Source of the DNA: JBFGCM01 sp041581135
Lineage (GTDB): Bacteria > Actinomycetota > Acidimicrobiia > Spongiisociales > UBA5794
Reading direction: 5' to 3'
Length of the DNA stretch: 25,090 nucleotides
Assembly (NCBI GenBank): GCA_041581135.1
Contig: JBFGCM010000055.1
Location: 1-25,090, forward strand
Below are positions 1 through 7,288 of this stretch, piece after piece (the first letter of the stretch is position 1; every line of letters starts with the position of its first letter). The position numbers were made by a program, and so were the translations under genes. The notes under the pieces were generated by a model. That model saw only the letters and a list, made by a program, of their open reading frames with translations. It searched no databases and had not been told where the DNA came from.

Positions 1-690
1 ACCCGTCGACGTCGTCACCCACCACGTGCCATTCGACGGATGGAACTGCGCCACATCGTCGAACCCGTTGCCATCGAAGTCACCCACCAACCGGGCCTCC
101 CACCCCGACGCCGTGACGAAATCGGCCCACAGCTTGGTCACGAACGCCGTACCCGTCGACGTCGTCACCCACCACGTGCCATTCGACGGATGGAACTGCG
201 CCACATCGTCGAACCCGTTGCCGTCGAAGTCACCCACCAACCGGGCCTCCCACCCCGACGCCGTGGAGAAGTCGGCCCACAGCGCCGTTTCGAAGCCGGA
301 GCCGTTGGACACCGACACCCACCAGGTGCCGTTCGAGGGATGGAACTGGGCGATGTCGTCCAGACCGTCACCCGTGAAATCCCCGGCCAGGCGGGCTTGC
401 CATCCCGACGCCGTGGAGAAGTCGGCCCACAGCGCCGTTTCGAAGCCGGAGCCGTTGGACACCGACACCCACCACGTACCGTTCGAGGGATGGAACTGGG
501 CGATGTCGTCCAGACCGTCACCCGTGAAATCCCCCACCAGGCGCGCCTCCCACCCCGAGGCTGTAGAGAAGTCTGCCCACAGCTCCGGCGTGAAATGGCT
601 CCCGGACGACGACTGCACCCACCAGCGACCTTCGCTCCGGTCGAACTCCGCGACGTCGTCCAAACCGTCTCCGTCGAAGTCACCGACCAG
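1..690 (-). repeat. 150-bp in-frame tandem repeats encoding FG-GAP/VCBS-like units
   Basis: Four full 150-bp units (541-690, 391-540, 241-390, 91-240) and a partial fifth (1-90) are visible; the array continues off the left edge. Each encodes 50 residues: calcium-loop-like DFxGxGxDD, AQFHPSNGTWWV, a variable strand, then LWADFSTASGWEAR. By direct comparison units 2 and 3 differ at about 8 of 150 bases, and the partial fifth unit differs from unit 4 at one of 90. The first unit is most diverged (VAEFDRSEGRWWV). Loop types are DFDGDGLDD (unit 1), DFTGDGLDD (2, 3) and DFDGNGFDD (4, 5). Confidence 0.95.
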
Positions 691-2418
691 CACCGACTCG
701 ACAATGGCACCCGCCATCGACACCGCCTGTTGCCAATGGGCCACGGTGGCGGCCAATCCGCTCGGAGCGGCGATGCTGCTGCCCCGTCCCATCTCGAACC
801 CGGAGACCCGGTCGGTACGCACCGCCGCCACAACGGGCCGCTCGGCGAGCGGGATGATGACGACGTTGTCGGCCACGATCTGCTCGATCTGGCCGGCAAG
901 CGACAGCAGGCTCGGCGGGTCGGGCTCGGTCAGCATCTGGTCGTAGAGACTTCCGACTTGCTGCGTATCGGCGTTCTGGGCGGATGAGTCCGGCGAGCCC
1001 CAGCGGTAGTAGTTGAGGCCGGCAGGATGGGTGGAGTCCTTGTCGAACGATTCGTGGCCCTGGATCAGCGACTCGGGTCTCGGCTCGGCGGTCCACGCCC
1101 ACTCCCCCAGGTCGAAGTCGCCGTTCTCGAGCGTCGGTCCGAAGAAGGTGGCGCTGTCCTCGAACACGATCGAGAAGTCGATGCCGACCGCGGTCAGCAT
1201 CGGCTCGAGTGCGGCCGCCAGCTCCACCCGAAACGGGTTCGCATCGGTGGTGGTGAGCACCACCTGCGGTGGGTTGGCGGCGCAGTCCCGGCCGAGGGAC
1301 GCGCACAGGTTCGCCAGCAGCGTGATGGCCTGCGTCGGGTCGTGGTCGTACTGGGCCCACGACCCGGCCCCCAGGGACGGTGCGTAGGCGTCGAGATGGG
1401 AGTCGATGGGCTGGGCACGGCCGTTCCACACGTCGGCGACCAGCCCGTCCCGATCGACGGCGTGCGCCACCGCTTTGCGAAAGTCGAGATGCTCGGCAAA
1501 CGAGTCGGGATTCTCGGAGAAGCGACCCGGACCGAACTGGAAGGCGAGGTGCTCCCACGTGCCTGATCCTGCAGAGAACAGCGTGCTGCCGGCCACGGCA
1601 TCCACCGCCCCGAGGGCCGGGTCGTCCCAGTCGATCTCGATGATGTCCAGCGTGCCGGCGACGTAGGCATCGGCCAACTCCCCTTCCTGGAACAGGAACT
1701 CGAAGGTGAGGGTGTCCAGGTAGGGCAACTGCTGTCCGGTGGCCGGATCCGTCATCCAGTAGTTGGGGTTGCGGGCCAACTCTATGGAGAAGCCCTGATT
1801 CCAGGAGACGAAGGAGAACGGCCCGCCGGAGACCCAGATCTCGTCATTCCACTCGTTGATGAAATCGGTGCCGGCGACGACGTGCTCGGGGATGATGACC
1901 GGAAACAGCAGCTGGTGGTCCGCGCCCGTCATGGCGATCGTGAAGCTGAAGGACTTGGCGCCGACCGTGGTGGAAACGATGTCCTCGTAGCCGGTCTTGT
2001 TGGTCGGATAGGAGGGGTTCAACAGCGTGTCCAGAGTGAACTGGAAGTCGTCGCCCGAGATGGCGACGCCGTCGGCCCACGTGGCCTCGGGCCGGATGTC
2101 GTAGTCGATGGTCAACGTGCCGTTGCCGTTGTCGGTGAGGCGTCCGTTGGCCGCGGTAGGTAGCTCTGTGACCACGTCCGGCACCAGCTCGCCGTTCACG
2201 TCCACGTCCCACACTCCGGCGAAGAGAGCGTCGTCGAGGATCTCGCTCACCTCGAAGTTGCCGCCGGGCAGGTACGGGTTCAAGGTGGCCGGCTCGAAGG
2301 CGAGGCCCACCATCACACCGCCGCCGGCGGCCGCGAACTCGTGGAGGCCCTGGGCGCGGGCAGGCGCGCTCGGCAGTCCCAGAACGGCGACGAGCACCGC
2401 CAGCACGATACGTCTCAT
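1..2418 (-). CDS. ABC transporter substrate-binding protein (SBP family 5) with C-terminal FG-GAP/VCBS-like repeats, 3' end cut by window
   Basis: The frame is open for 806 codons from ATG 2418 to base 1 and has no stop in the window. A signal peptide is visible (MMRRIVLAVLVAVLG..., cleavage probably after ARA). Residues about 25-560 read as a peptide/nickel-type solute-binding domain: an NPYLPGG-like start, ADG-SGDDFQFTLD, the YWMTDPATGQQLPYLD segment, and the LDFRKAVAHAVDRDGLV motif typical of family 5. From about residue 577 the protein continues into 50-residue repeats, each with a D-F-x-G-[DN]-G-x-D-D loop like calcium-binding FG-GAP/VCBS blades and a WWV strand. A normal SBP would end near residue 560. 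GAGGGG at 2423-2428 precedes tandem ATGs at 2421 and 2418; spacing favours 2418. No permease or ATPase partner lies in the window. The SBP and repeat calls are solid; the ligand is unknown. Confidence 0.88.
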   Translation of the reverse strand, partial: MRRIVLAVLVAVLGLPSAPARAQGLHEFAAAGGGVMVGLAFEPATLNPYLPGGNFEVSEILDDALFAGVWDVDVNGELVPDVVTELPTAANGRLTDNGNGTLTIDYDIRPEATWADGVAISGDDFQFTLDTLLNPSYPTNKTGYEDIVSTTVGAKSFSFTIAMTGADHQLLFPVIIPEHVVAGTDFINEWNDEIWVSGGPFSFVSWNQGFSIELARNPNYWMTDPATGQQLPYLDTLTFEFLFQEGELADAYVAGTLDIIEIDWDDPALGAVDAVAGSTLFSAGSGTWEHLAFQFGPGRFSENPDSFAEHLDFRKAVAHAVDRDGLVADVWNGRAQPIDSHLDAYAPSLGAGSWAQYDHDPTQAITLLANLCASLGRDCAANPPQVVLTTTDANPFRVELAAALEPMLTAVGIDFSIVFEDSATFFGPTLENGDFDLGEWAWTAEPRPESLIQGHESFDKDSTHPAGLNYYRWGSPDSSAQNADTQQVGSLYDQMLTEPDPPSLLSLAGQIEQIVADNVVIIPLAERPVVAAVRTDRVSGFEMGRGSSIAAPSGLAATVAHWQQAVSMAGAIVESVLVGDFDGDGLDDVAEFDRSEGRWWVQSSSGSHFTPELWADFSTASGWEARLVGDFTGDGLDDIAQFHPSNGTWWVSVSNGSGFETALWADFSTASGWQARLAGDFTGDGLDDIAQFHPSNGTWWVSVSNGSGFETALWADFSTASGWEARLVGDFDGNGFDDVAQFHPSNGTWWVTTSTGTAFVTKLWADFVTASGWEARLVGDFDGNGFDDVAQFHPSNGTWWVTTSTG

Positions 2419-2522
2419 CATTCCCCTCGAGGTGTGATCGGCAGTATGTCGCCTCGGGGCGGCGACTGCGAGCGCCATTGTGAGGCCGGCGCCGAGACTA
2501 GACCGGTGGCGGAACGCTGGTC

Positions 2523-3986
2523 TCAGAGGAGTCCGGCCGCGGTGTGGAGCCGGGCCAGGGCGCGGTCCCGTCCCAACACGGCCAGCGACTCGAACAGCGG
2601 CGGGCTGACCGAGGAACCGGTGACGGCAACCCGAATCGGCTGGAGCCCCTTGCCCACCTTGATCCCCAGCTCATCGAGCATGCTTCGCAGCGCGGTCTCG
2701 ATCGTGGCATGGTCCCATGCCGACACCGCCTCGAGCTGCTCCAGCGCCCCTTCGAGCGAAGGGCGCGCCTCGGGCTTGGTCATCACCTTGTCCCACGCAG
2801 ATTCGTCGTAGCCGACCTCGTCGACAAACAGGAAGCGCACCTGGGCGGGCACCTCGGTGAGCAGCTTGGTCCGTTCCTGGACGAGTGGGGCGATGGTGGC
2901 GTACGCCGCCTGCTCGGCGTCATCGAGTGCCCGACCCGCGTCGGCTTCGACGAGTGGCAAGGTACGAGACACGAACTCGTCCGCACCGAGGTCACGGATG
3001 TAGACGCCGTTCATCCACTCCAGCTTCTCGACATCGAAGATCGCCGGGTTCTTGAGCACGTCGTCGATGTCGAAGCGCTTCACCATCTCGGCACGGCTCA
3101 CCACCGTCTCGTCACCACCCGGCGACCAGCCGAGCAGCGCCAAGTAGTTCACCATCGCTTCTGGGAGATATCCGCCTTCGCGGTAAGCGCGCAGTGACGT
3201 GTCGCCGTGCCGCTTGGACAGCTTCTTGCCATCGGGGCCCATCAGCAACGACAAGTGGGCATAGGTGATGTCGGAGGTCACGCCCAGCGCATCGGCGATC
3301 GCACCACCCAGCAGGATGTGCTTCGGCGTCGATGACAACAGGTCCTCGCCCCGCACGACATGGGTGATGCCGAAGTCGACGTCGTCGACCGAGCTGGCCA
3401 GGTGGTAGGTGGGAACGCCGCTGGAGCGGAGGATGACGAAGTCGTCGACGTTGGCGTGCTCGAAGCGCACCTCACCCCGCACGACATCGTCGAACACCGT
3501 CTCGCCAGGTCGGGGGATGGCGAACCGGATAGAGGCCGCTTCGCCGCCGCCGGCCCGGGAGGCGGAGTCGGCCGGCGCGATCGCACGACAGCGCCCGTCG
3601 TATCCGGGTGGGCGACCCTCCTGCTGGGCGACCTGACGGCGTTCCTCCAGTTCGGCAGGGGTGCAGAAGCACCGGTAGGCGGCGCCGGCCTCGACCAGTG
3701 CGGTGACCACCTCCCGGTAACGGTCCAGACGCTGGGACTGCTTGTACGGCGCATGGGGACCGCCCACCTCGATGCCTTCGTCCCAGTCGAGTCCCAGCCA
3801 GCGGAGGCCGTCGATGATGTCGTCGTAATACTCGTCCCGACCGCGCTCCTGGTCGGTGTCGTCGGAGCGCAGGATGAACACTCCGCCCTCGGCCCGCGCC
3901 ATGAGCCAGTTGTAGAGCCCGGTGCGTGCATTGCCGATGTGGAGGTACCCGGTGGGCGACGGTGCAAAGCGAACCCGGACCGTCAT
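2523..3986 (-). CDS. gltX: Glutamyl-tRNA synthetase (class I)
   Basis: Charges tRNA with glutamate in the cytoplasm. The 487-aa length is usual for bacterial GluRS. The N-terminus reads RFAPSPTGYLHIGNART, with the HIGH-type signature at residues 16-19, and the KMSKS loop is KLSKR at 255-259. A cysteine cluster near 106-133 (CFC...GRC) sits in the zinc-binding insertion seen in some GluRS. The C-terminal anticodon-binding part ends with KGLQPIRVAVTGSSVSPPLFESLAVLGRDR, as expected. One oddity is RSDDTD at residues 40-45, where most family members have RIEDTD. It is the last gene of the ilvE group and its ATG overlaps the upstream stop by 4 nt (ATGA), suggesting coupled translation. With gatB in the same window it may be a non-discriminating enzyme that also charges tRNA-Gln; this is inference. 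Confidence 0.96.
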   Translation of the reverse strand: MTVRVRFAPSPTGYLHIGNARTGLYNWLMARAEGGVFILRSDDTDQERGRDEYYDDIIDGLRWLGLDWDEGIEVGGPHAPYKQSQRLDRYREVVTALVEAGAAYRCFCTPAELEERRQVAQQEGRPPGYDGRCRAIAPADSASRAGGGEAASIRFAIPRPGETVFDDVVRGEVRFEHANVDDFVILRSSGVPTYHLASSVDDVDFGITHVVRGEDLLSSTPKHILLGGAIADALGVTSDITYAHLSLLMGPDGKKLSKRHGDTSLRAYREGGYLPEAMVNYLALLGWSPGGDETVVSRAEMVKRFDIDDVLKNPAIFDVEKLEWMNGVYIRDLGADEFVSRTLPLVEADAGRALDDAEQAAYATIAPLVQERTKLLTEVPAQVRFLFVDEVGYDESAWDKVMTKPEARPSLEGALEQLEAVSAWDHATIETALRSMLDELGIKVGKGLQPIRVAVTGSSVSPPLFESLAVLGRDRALARLHTAAGLL

Positions 3987-4747
3987 GCCTCCACCACCGG
4001 GTTGAGCAGGATCCCGATGCCCTCGATCTCCACCTCGACGCGATCGCCGGGCACGATGGGCCCCACGCCGGACGGCGTTCCGGTGAGGATCACATCGCCC
4101 GGGAGCAGGGTCATCACCCCCGAGACGAACGAGACGAGCTCGGCGACTCCGAACACCATCTCCGCGGTCGTGCCGTTCTGGCGGATCTCACCGTTGACGC
4201 GGCAGGTGATCGCCAGCTCCTCGAGCGGATCGAGCTCGGTGTCGATGGCGGGCCCCAGCGGACAGAAGGTGTCGAATCCCTTGGCGCGGGTGTACTGGAC
4301 GTCTTTGCGCTGCAGGTCACGGTCCGTGACGTCGTTGGCCGCCGTGTAGCCGAGAATGTGGGGGCCGACGTCCTCGGGCTCCACGCGGCGCGCCACTTTG
4401 CCGATGACCACTGCGAGCTCCGCCTCGTGGTGTACCTCCCCGGCAGTGCGGGGAAGCCGTATCGGCTGGAGCGGGCCGATCACCGCAGTGGGTGGCTTCA
4501 GGAAGATCATCGGCTCGTCCGGTACCTCACCCTGCATCTCGGCGGCGTGCTCGACGTAGTTCTTCCCCACGGCCACGACCTTGGAAGGGATCACGGGCGA
4601 CAGCAACCTGGCCTGATCCCACTCCACCACCGTCTCGGTGGGTTCCCAGGCGACGAGCGGCGTGCCCCGGTACAGCCGGATGCCCTCCGGTTCGATGGCA
4701 CCGTAGGTGATGTCGTCGACCTGGCTGGCGACACGAACGATCTTCAT
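3983..4747 (-). CDS. Fumarylacetoacetate hydrolase (FAH) family protein
   Basis: The 254-aa protein has the typical short FAH-family layout: an N-terminal cap (MKIVRV...LLSPVIPSKVVAVGKNYVEHAAEM) and a catalytic fold with the metal ligands E108 and E110 (HHEAE) and D139 (AANDV), then PGDVILTGTPSGVGP near the C-terminus. Relatives cleave or isomerise C-C bonds in diketo acids and oxaloacetate-like compounds (acylpyruvase, oxaloacetate decarboxylase, 2-hydroxyhepta-2,4-diene-1,7-dioate isomerase). The exact substrate cannot be read from sequence. I chose ATG 4747 because MKIVRV is the family N-terminus, although the same frame stays open further upstream through the preceding gene. No good Shine-Dalgarno precedes it; the preceding stop is 13 nt away. 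Its stop overlaps the gltX start. Confidence 0.88.
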   Translation of the reverse strand: MKIVRVASQVDDITYGAIEPEGIRLYRGTPLVAWEPTETVVEWDQARLLSPVIPSKVVAVGKNYVEHAAEMQGEVPDEPMIFLKPPTAVIGPLQPIRLPRTAGEVHHEAELAVVIGKVARRVEPEDVGPHILGYTAANDVTDRDLQRKDVQYTRAKGFDTFCPLGPAIDTELDPLEELAITCRVNGEIRQNGTTAEMVFGVAELVSFVSGVMTLLPGDVILTGTPSGVGPIVPGDRVEVEIEGIGILLNPVVEA

Positions 4748-4760
4748 CGGGCGCCGGGCG

Positions 4761-5270
4761 TCACAGGGTGAGCAGCGGCTCGCCGGACGACCGGCGGGAG
4801 CGGACGGCGTCAGGCGTCTCCTCGAGGAGCGCCGGGTCCACCGCTCCGACCAATGCTGCTGCCCTGGTGGCGTCATGGGCCACGTTGGCGACGGCGGCAG
4901 CGCGTGCGTGGATGAACTCGGGCGTCGTCGGTTGCCCGTCGTAGTCGAGCAGGACCTTGGCGACGCCGACGTCAGCCGTGGTCGGAGCTCGGCCGAAGCG
5001 CGAAGCCCTCGCCGCCGCTAGTGCGGCCACGGCTGCGACGGCGTCGGCGCGCTTCTCATGCTCACCGAGCTCGAGGGGCTCGTCGGCGAGAAGACGCAGC
5101 ACGTACCCGGTGTCGGGCCCTGGAGTCCCATACATGCCTCCCCAGGGGACCTCCTCGGGCGAAGACAGCTCGCCAGGTCGTTTCGGAGCCCAGCGGCGGG
5201 GCGGTGCCGGCACCGGTGTCGGACGCGGCAGGTCGGCCATCTCGAGCTCGATGTTCGGTTGCTGGCCCAC
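4761..5270 (-). CDS. Conserved-looking hypothetical protein, Pro-rich N-terminus and Ala-rich helical C-terminus
   Basis: I do not recognise this 169-aa protein. The start is GTG 5270, chosen because GCGAGGAG lies 7 nt upstream; a GTG at 5291 and an ATG at 5240 are in the same frame but worse placed. Residues about 15-40 are proline-rich (RPTPVPAPPRRWAPKRP), followed by a distinctive glycine/proline motif VPWGGMYGTPGPDTGYVLRLL at about 41-61. Residues 60-150 are alanine-rich and look fully helical (AVAAVAALAAARASRFGR, EFIHARAAAVANVAHD). There is no signal peptide or membrane segment. It sits 39 nt after ilvE and 13 nt before the FAH gene, so it is probably co-transcribed. The motif and operon position suggest a real gene; function unknown. 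Confidence 0.75.
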   Translation of the reverse strand: MGQQPNIELEMADLPRPTPVPAPPRRWAPKRPGELSSPEEVPWGGMYGTPGPDTGYVLRLLADEPLELGEHEKRADAVAAVAALAAARASRFGRAPTTADVGVAKVLLDYDGQPTTPEFIHARAAAVANVAHDATRAAALVGAVDPALLEETPDAVRSRRSSGEPLLTL

Positions 5271-5309
5271 TGACTCACTCCTCGCGGCCACGGGCCGCCA
5301 TGCTAGGAC

Positions 5310-6224
5310 TCAGACGTACTCGAGCCAGTCGTCGTGGCCGTCGAGCCGACCGGTCGCCGTGCCCATGAAGAGCTCCTGAGCCCGCTTGGTGATCGGACCG
5401 GGCTTGCCTTCCCCGATGGGGCGATGGTCCAGTTCACGGATCGGAGTGACCTCGGCGGCGGTGCCGGTGAAGAACGCCTCGTCGGCGAAGTACACATCAG
5501 AGCGCAGCATGCGCTTCTCGGTGACTGAGTAACCGTCTTCGCGCAGCAGCGTCATGACCGAATCTCGGGTGATGCCCTCGAGCACGCCCGCGGTGACCGG
5601 AGGCGTGTACACCGTGCCGTTCTTGATCAGGAACAGGTTCTCGCCGCTGCCTTCGGAGATGTAGCCGTCGCCGTTGAGCAGCAGCGCCTCGTCGAACCCG
5701 TTCGCCAGGGCCTCCTGCTTGGCCATGACACTGTTGAGGTAGCCACCGGTGCCCTTGGCGTTCGGGATGAGGCTCTCGTGGTCGATGCGGCGCCACGAGG
5801 ACACCGCCACACGGATGCCGTTGCTCACCCCGTCCTCACCGAGGTACGCACCCCACTCCCAGCAGGCCATCATGAGGTGGGCCTCTGCGCCGGCGGGATT
5901 CAATCCCATCGACCCGGTGCCATAGAACGCCAGCGGTCGGATGTAGCCCGCGCTCAGCTCGTTGGTGGAGAGCAGCTCCTTGGCGACCTTCACCATGTCA
6001 TCCGCCGAGTAGTGCACGGGAATGCCGTAGGCCCGCGCCGAGTTCACCAACCGCTCCATGTGGTCGGTCAACCTGAAGACGGCGGTACCCCGCGGCGTCT
6101 TGTACGCACGGATGCCTTCGAATACGCCCGTTCCGTAGTGCAAGCCGTGGGCCAAAACGTGGACGTTGGCCTCGTCCCACGGCACCATCGCGCCGTCCAT
6201 CCAGATGTAGTTCGTGGGCTGCAT
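5310..6224 (-). CDS. ilvE: Branched-chain amino acid aminotransferase (PLP fold type IV)
   Basis: Catalyses the final, reversible transamination of leucine, isoleucine and valine synthesis with glutamate as amino donor. The 304-aa protein shows the class IV layout: IWMDGAMVPWDEANVHVLAHGLHYGTGVFEGIRAY at the N-terminus, the PLP lysine K157 in NAKGTGGYLNSVMAK, and the EGSGENLFLI signature at 191-200. The usual K-x-GGNY after the lysine is KGTGGY here. I chose ATG 6224 (MQPTNYIW); an in-frame ATG at 6233 (MGAMQ) is possible. Neither has a convincing Shine-Dalgarno, and a perfect 10-bp inverted repeat abuts ATG 6224. The frame stays open far upstream, but that stretch is antisense to the lipoprotein gene. 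It appears to lead the operon ending in gltX. Confidence 0.95.
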   Translation of the reverse strand: MQPTNYIWMDGAMVPWDEANVHVLAHGLHYGTGVFEGIRAYKTPRGTAVFRLTDHMERLVNSARAYGIPVHYSADDMVKVAKELLSTNELSAGYIRPLAFYGTGSMGLNPAGAEAHLMMACWEWGAYLGEDGVSNGIRVAVSSWRRIDHESLIPNAKGTGGYLNSVMAKQEALANGFDEALLLNGDGYISEGSGENLFLIKNGTVYTPPVTAGVLEGITRDSVMTLLREDGYSVTEKRMLRSDVYFADEAFFTGTAAEVTPIRELDHRPIGEGKPGPITKRAQELFMGTATGRLDGHDDWLEYV

Positions 6225-6252
6225 GGCGCCCATCTTCGCATGGATGGGCGCC
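6225..6252 (-). promoter_or_regulatory. Perfect 10-bp inverted repeat abutting the ilvE start
   Basis: Arms GGCGCCCATC (6225-6234) and GATGGGCGCC (6243-6252) are exact reverse complements around an 8-nt centre. In the ilvE transcript this hairpin would end one base before ATG 6224 and contain the alternative ATG 6233. It could limit initiation or be a repressor operator; sequence alone does not decide. The rest of the 250-bp divergent gap up to 6474 holds no other clear element for ilvE. Confidence 0.5.
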
Positions 6253-6410
6253 CTCCGGCTAGCCCGAGCCGGCTCAGGTGGCAGCCGTGCCGGCCGCGCG
6301 TGCGTTACGTGCCGGGCTCGAGGTCGATGCGGCTCGACACGCTGCGCGACGTCGTCCTCCGCCCCTAAGCAAAGGGCTAAACGTCTCTCATCTCTGAAGC
6401 GTGTGAGGGA

Positions 6411-6416
6411 TACATT
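6411..6416 (+). promoter_or_regulatory. Possible -10 box for the SH3b lipoprotein gene
   Basis: TACATT matches TANNNT and would place the transcription start near 6423, giving a leader of about 50 nt ahead of the AAGGAG ribosome-binding site at 6460-6465. No good -35 element is visible. Confidence 0.35.
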
Positions 6417-6474
6417 CAAAGCGAGGCCAATCCCATGGCTCGACCAGGGTGGCCCTGACAAGGAGATGCTTGTG

Positions 6475-7272
6475 ATGAGCGCTTCGAGATTCCACTCCAC
6501 TACTGCGCTGGTGGCGACGTTGCTCGTGGTGCTGGCAGCCTGTGGCACAGTCGACGATGCCGGCGACACCACGACGACTCCAACCACCGCTGTCACGACA
6601 ACGACCGCGCCGACGACGACGGTGGCCCCCACCACCGTGGCACCCACGACCACCAGCACGGAGGCACCCACCACGACGTTGCCCGGCGAACCGACCGATC
6701 TCGGTCCCACCGCAGGCGCTGTGGTTGCGGTCGTCGGCGTTGCCCACGACGACGTCTTGAACCTGCGTGCCGGGCCGGGTGTGGAGTTCGAGATCCTGGC
6801 GGAGCTCCCTCCCACGGCGGACGACCTGATCGCGACGGGCAACAACCGGATGATCCCCAAGGCGTTCTGGGCGGAGCTCGACACCGGCACCGTCACCGGG
6901 TGGGTGAACCAGCGCTACATCGGATTCTTGGCCCGCACCGGGGATGACACGTCGCTCATCGTCGACGAGCTCGGGGAGATCCCCGTCGAGGCCGACATGC
7001 AGGCCCTGGGCGAGCTCGTGGCGAGCGTCTACGCCCTGCCGCCGGGAGAGGAGATCGAGTCGAGGATCGTCATGGTCGTGGCACCCACGATCGGAGACCT
7101 CGGCGAAGTCACGTTCGACGTGATCGGCACACTCGACGATTCCGTCGGCGGTCACCGGCTCCAAGTGTTCGGGGCCCCGGCCGACGACGGAAAGCTCTCG
7201 CTGAAGAGCGTGGAAGTCACGCCGATCTGCTGGCCCAACCGCGGAGTCACCTCGGACGGGATGTGCCTCTAG
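6475..7272 (+). CDS. SH3b-domain lipoprotein with threonine-rich linker
   Basis: The 265-aa protein has a lipoprotein signal peptide with lipobox LAAC (C23), so it should be anchored on the outer face of the cell membrane. A low-complexity Thr/Pro/Ala linker follows (about residues 28-72, runs of TTTT and APTTT), long enough to reach through a cell wall. Residues about 85-150 form a bacterial SH3 domain (VLNLRAGPGVEFEILAELP...GWVNQRYIGFL), a fold often binding peptidoglycan or protein ligands. The C-terminal ~110 residues (VDELGEIPVEADMQAL... to ICWPNRG) match nothing I recognise. ATG 6475 is 9 nt after AAGGAG; a GTG at 6472 and an ATG at 6466 are alternatives. Its stop lies 16 nt from that of the convergent peptidase. 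Confidence 0.85.
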   Translation: MSASRFHSTTALVATLLVVLAACGTVDDAGDTTTTPTTAVTTTTAPTTTVAPTTVAPTTTSTEAPTTTLPGEPTDLGPTAGAVVAVVGVAHDDVLNLRAGPGVEFEILAELPPTADDLIATGNNRMIPKAFWAELDTGTVTGWVNQRYIGFLARTGDDTSLIVDELGEIPVEADMQALGELVASVYALPPGEEIESRIVMVVAPTIGDLGEVTFDVIGTLDDSVGGHRLQVFGAPADDGKLSLKSVEVTPICWPNRGVTSDGMCL

Positions 7273-7288
7273 CCATCCGGCTGACGTG

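Noticed and set aside
1..690. Direct repeats as a possible CRISPR array or minisatellite
   Set aside because: The 150-bp period is in frame, the copies encode a known repeat fold, and there are no unique spacers.
2422..2522. Promoter or terminator between gltX and the binding-protein gene
   Set aside because: Only weak matches (TAGTCT, CATACT; a 5-bp AGACC/GGTCT dyad with a long loop); nothing I would annotate.
5284..5298. GC hairpin (GCGGCC / GGCCGC, 3-nt loop) between ilvE and the next gene as a terminator
   Set aside because: It has a short stem and no T tract on either strand, and the downstream genes appear co-transcribed.
5275..5301. An 8-codon open frame (ATG 5301) just before the 169-aa gene, as a leader peptide
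   Set aside because: It has no ribosome-binding site of its own, and its last codons are simply the GAGGAG site of the next gene.
6225..6896. N-terminal extension of ilvE to about 528 residues
   Set aside because: The extra part is antisense to the lipoprotein gene and low in complexity; family members begin at MQPTNYIW-like sequence.
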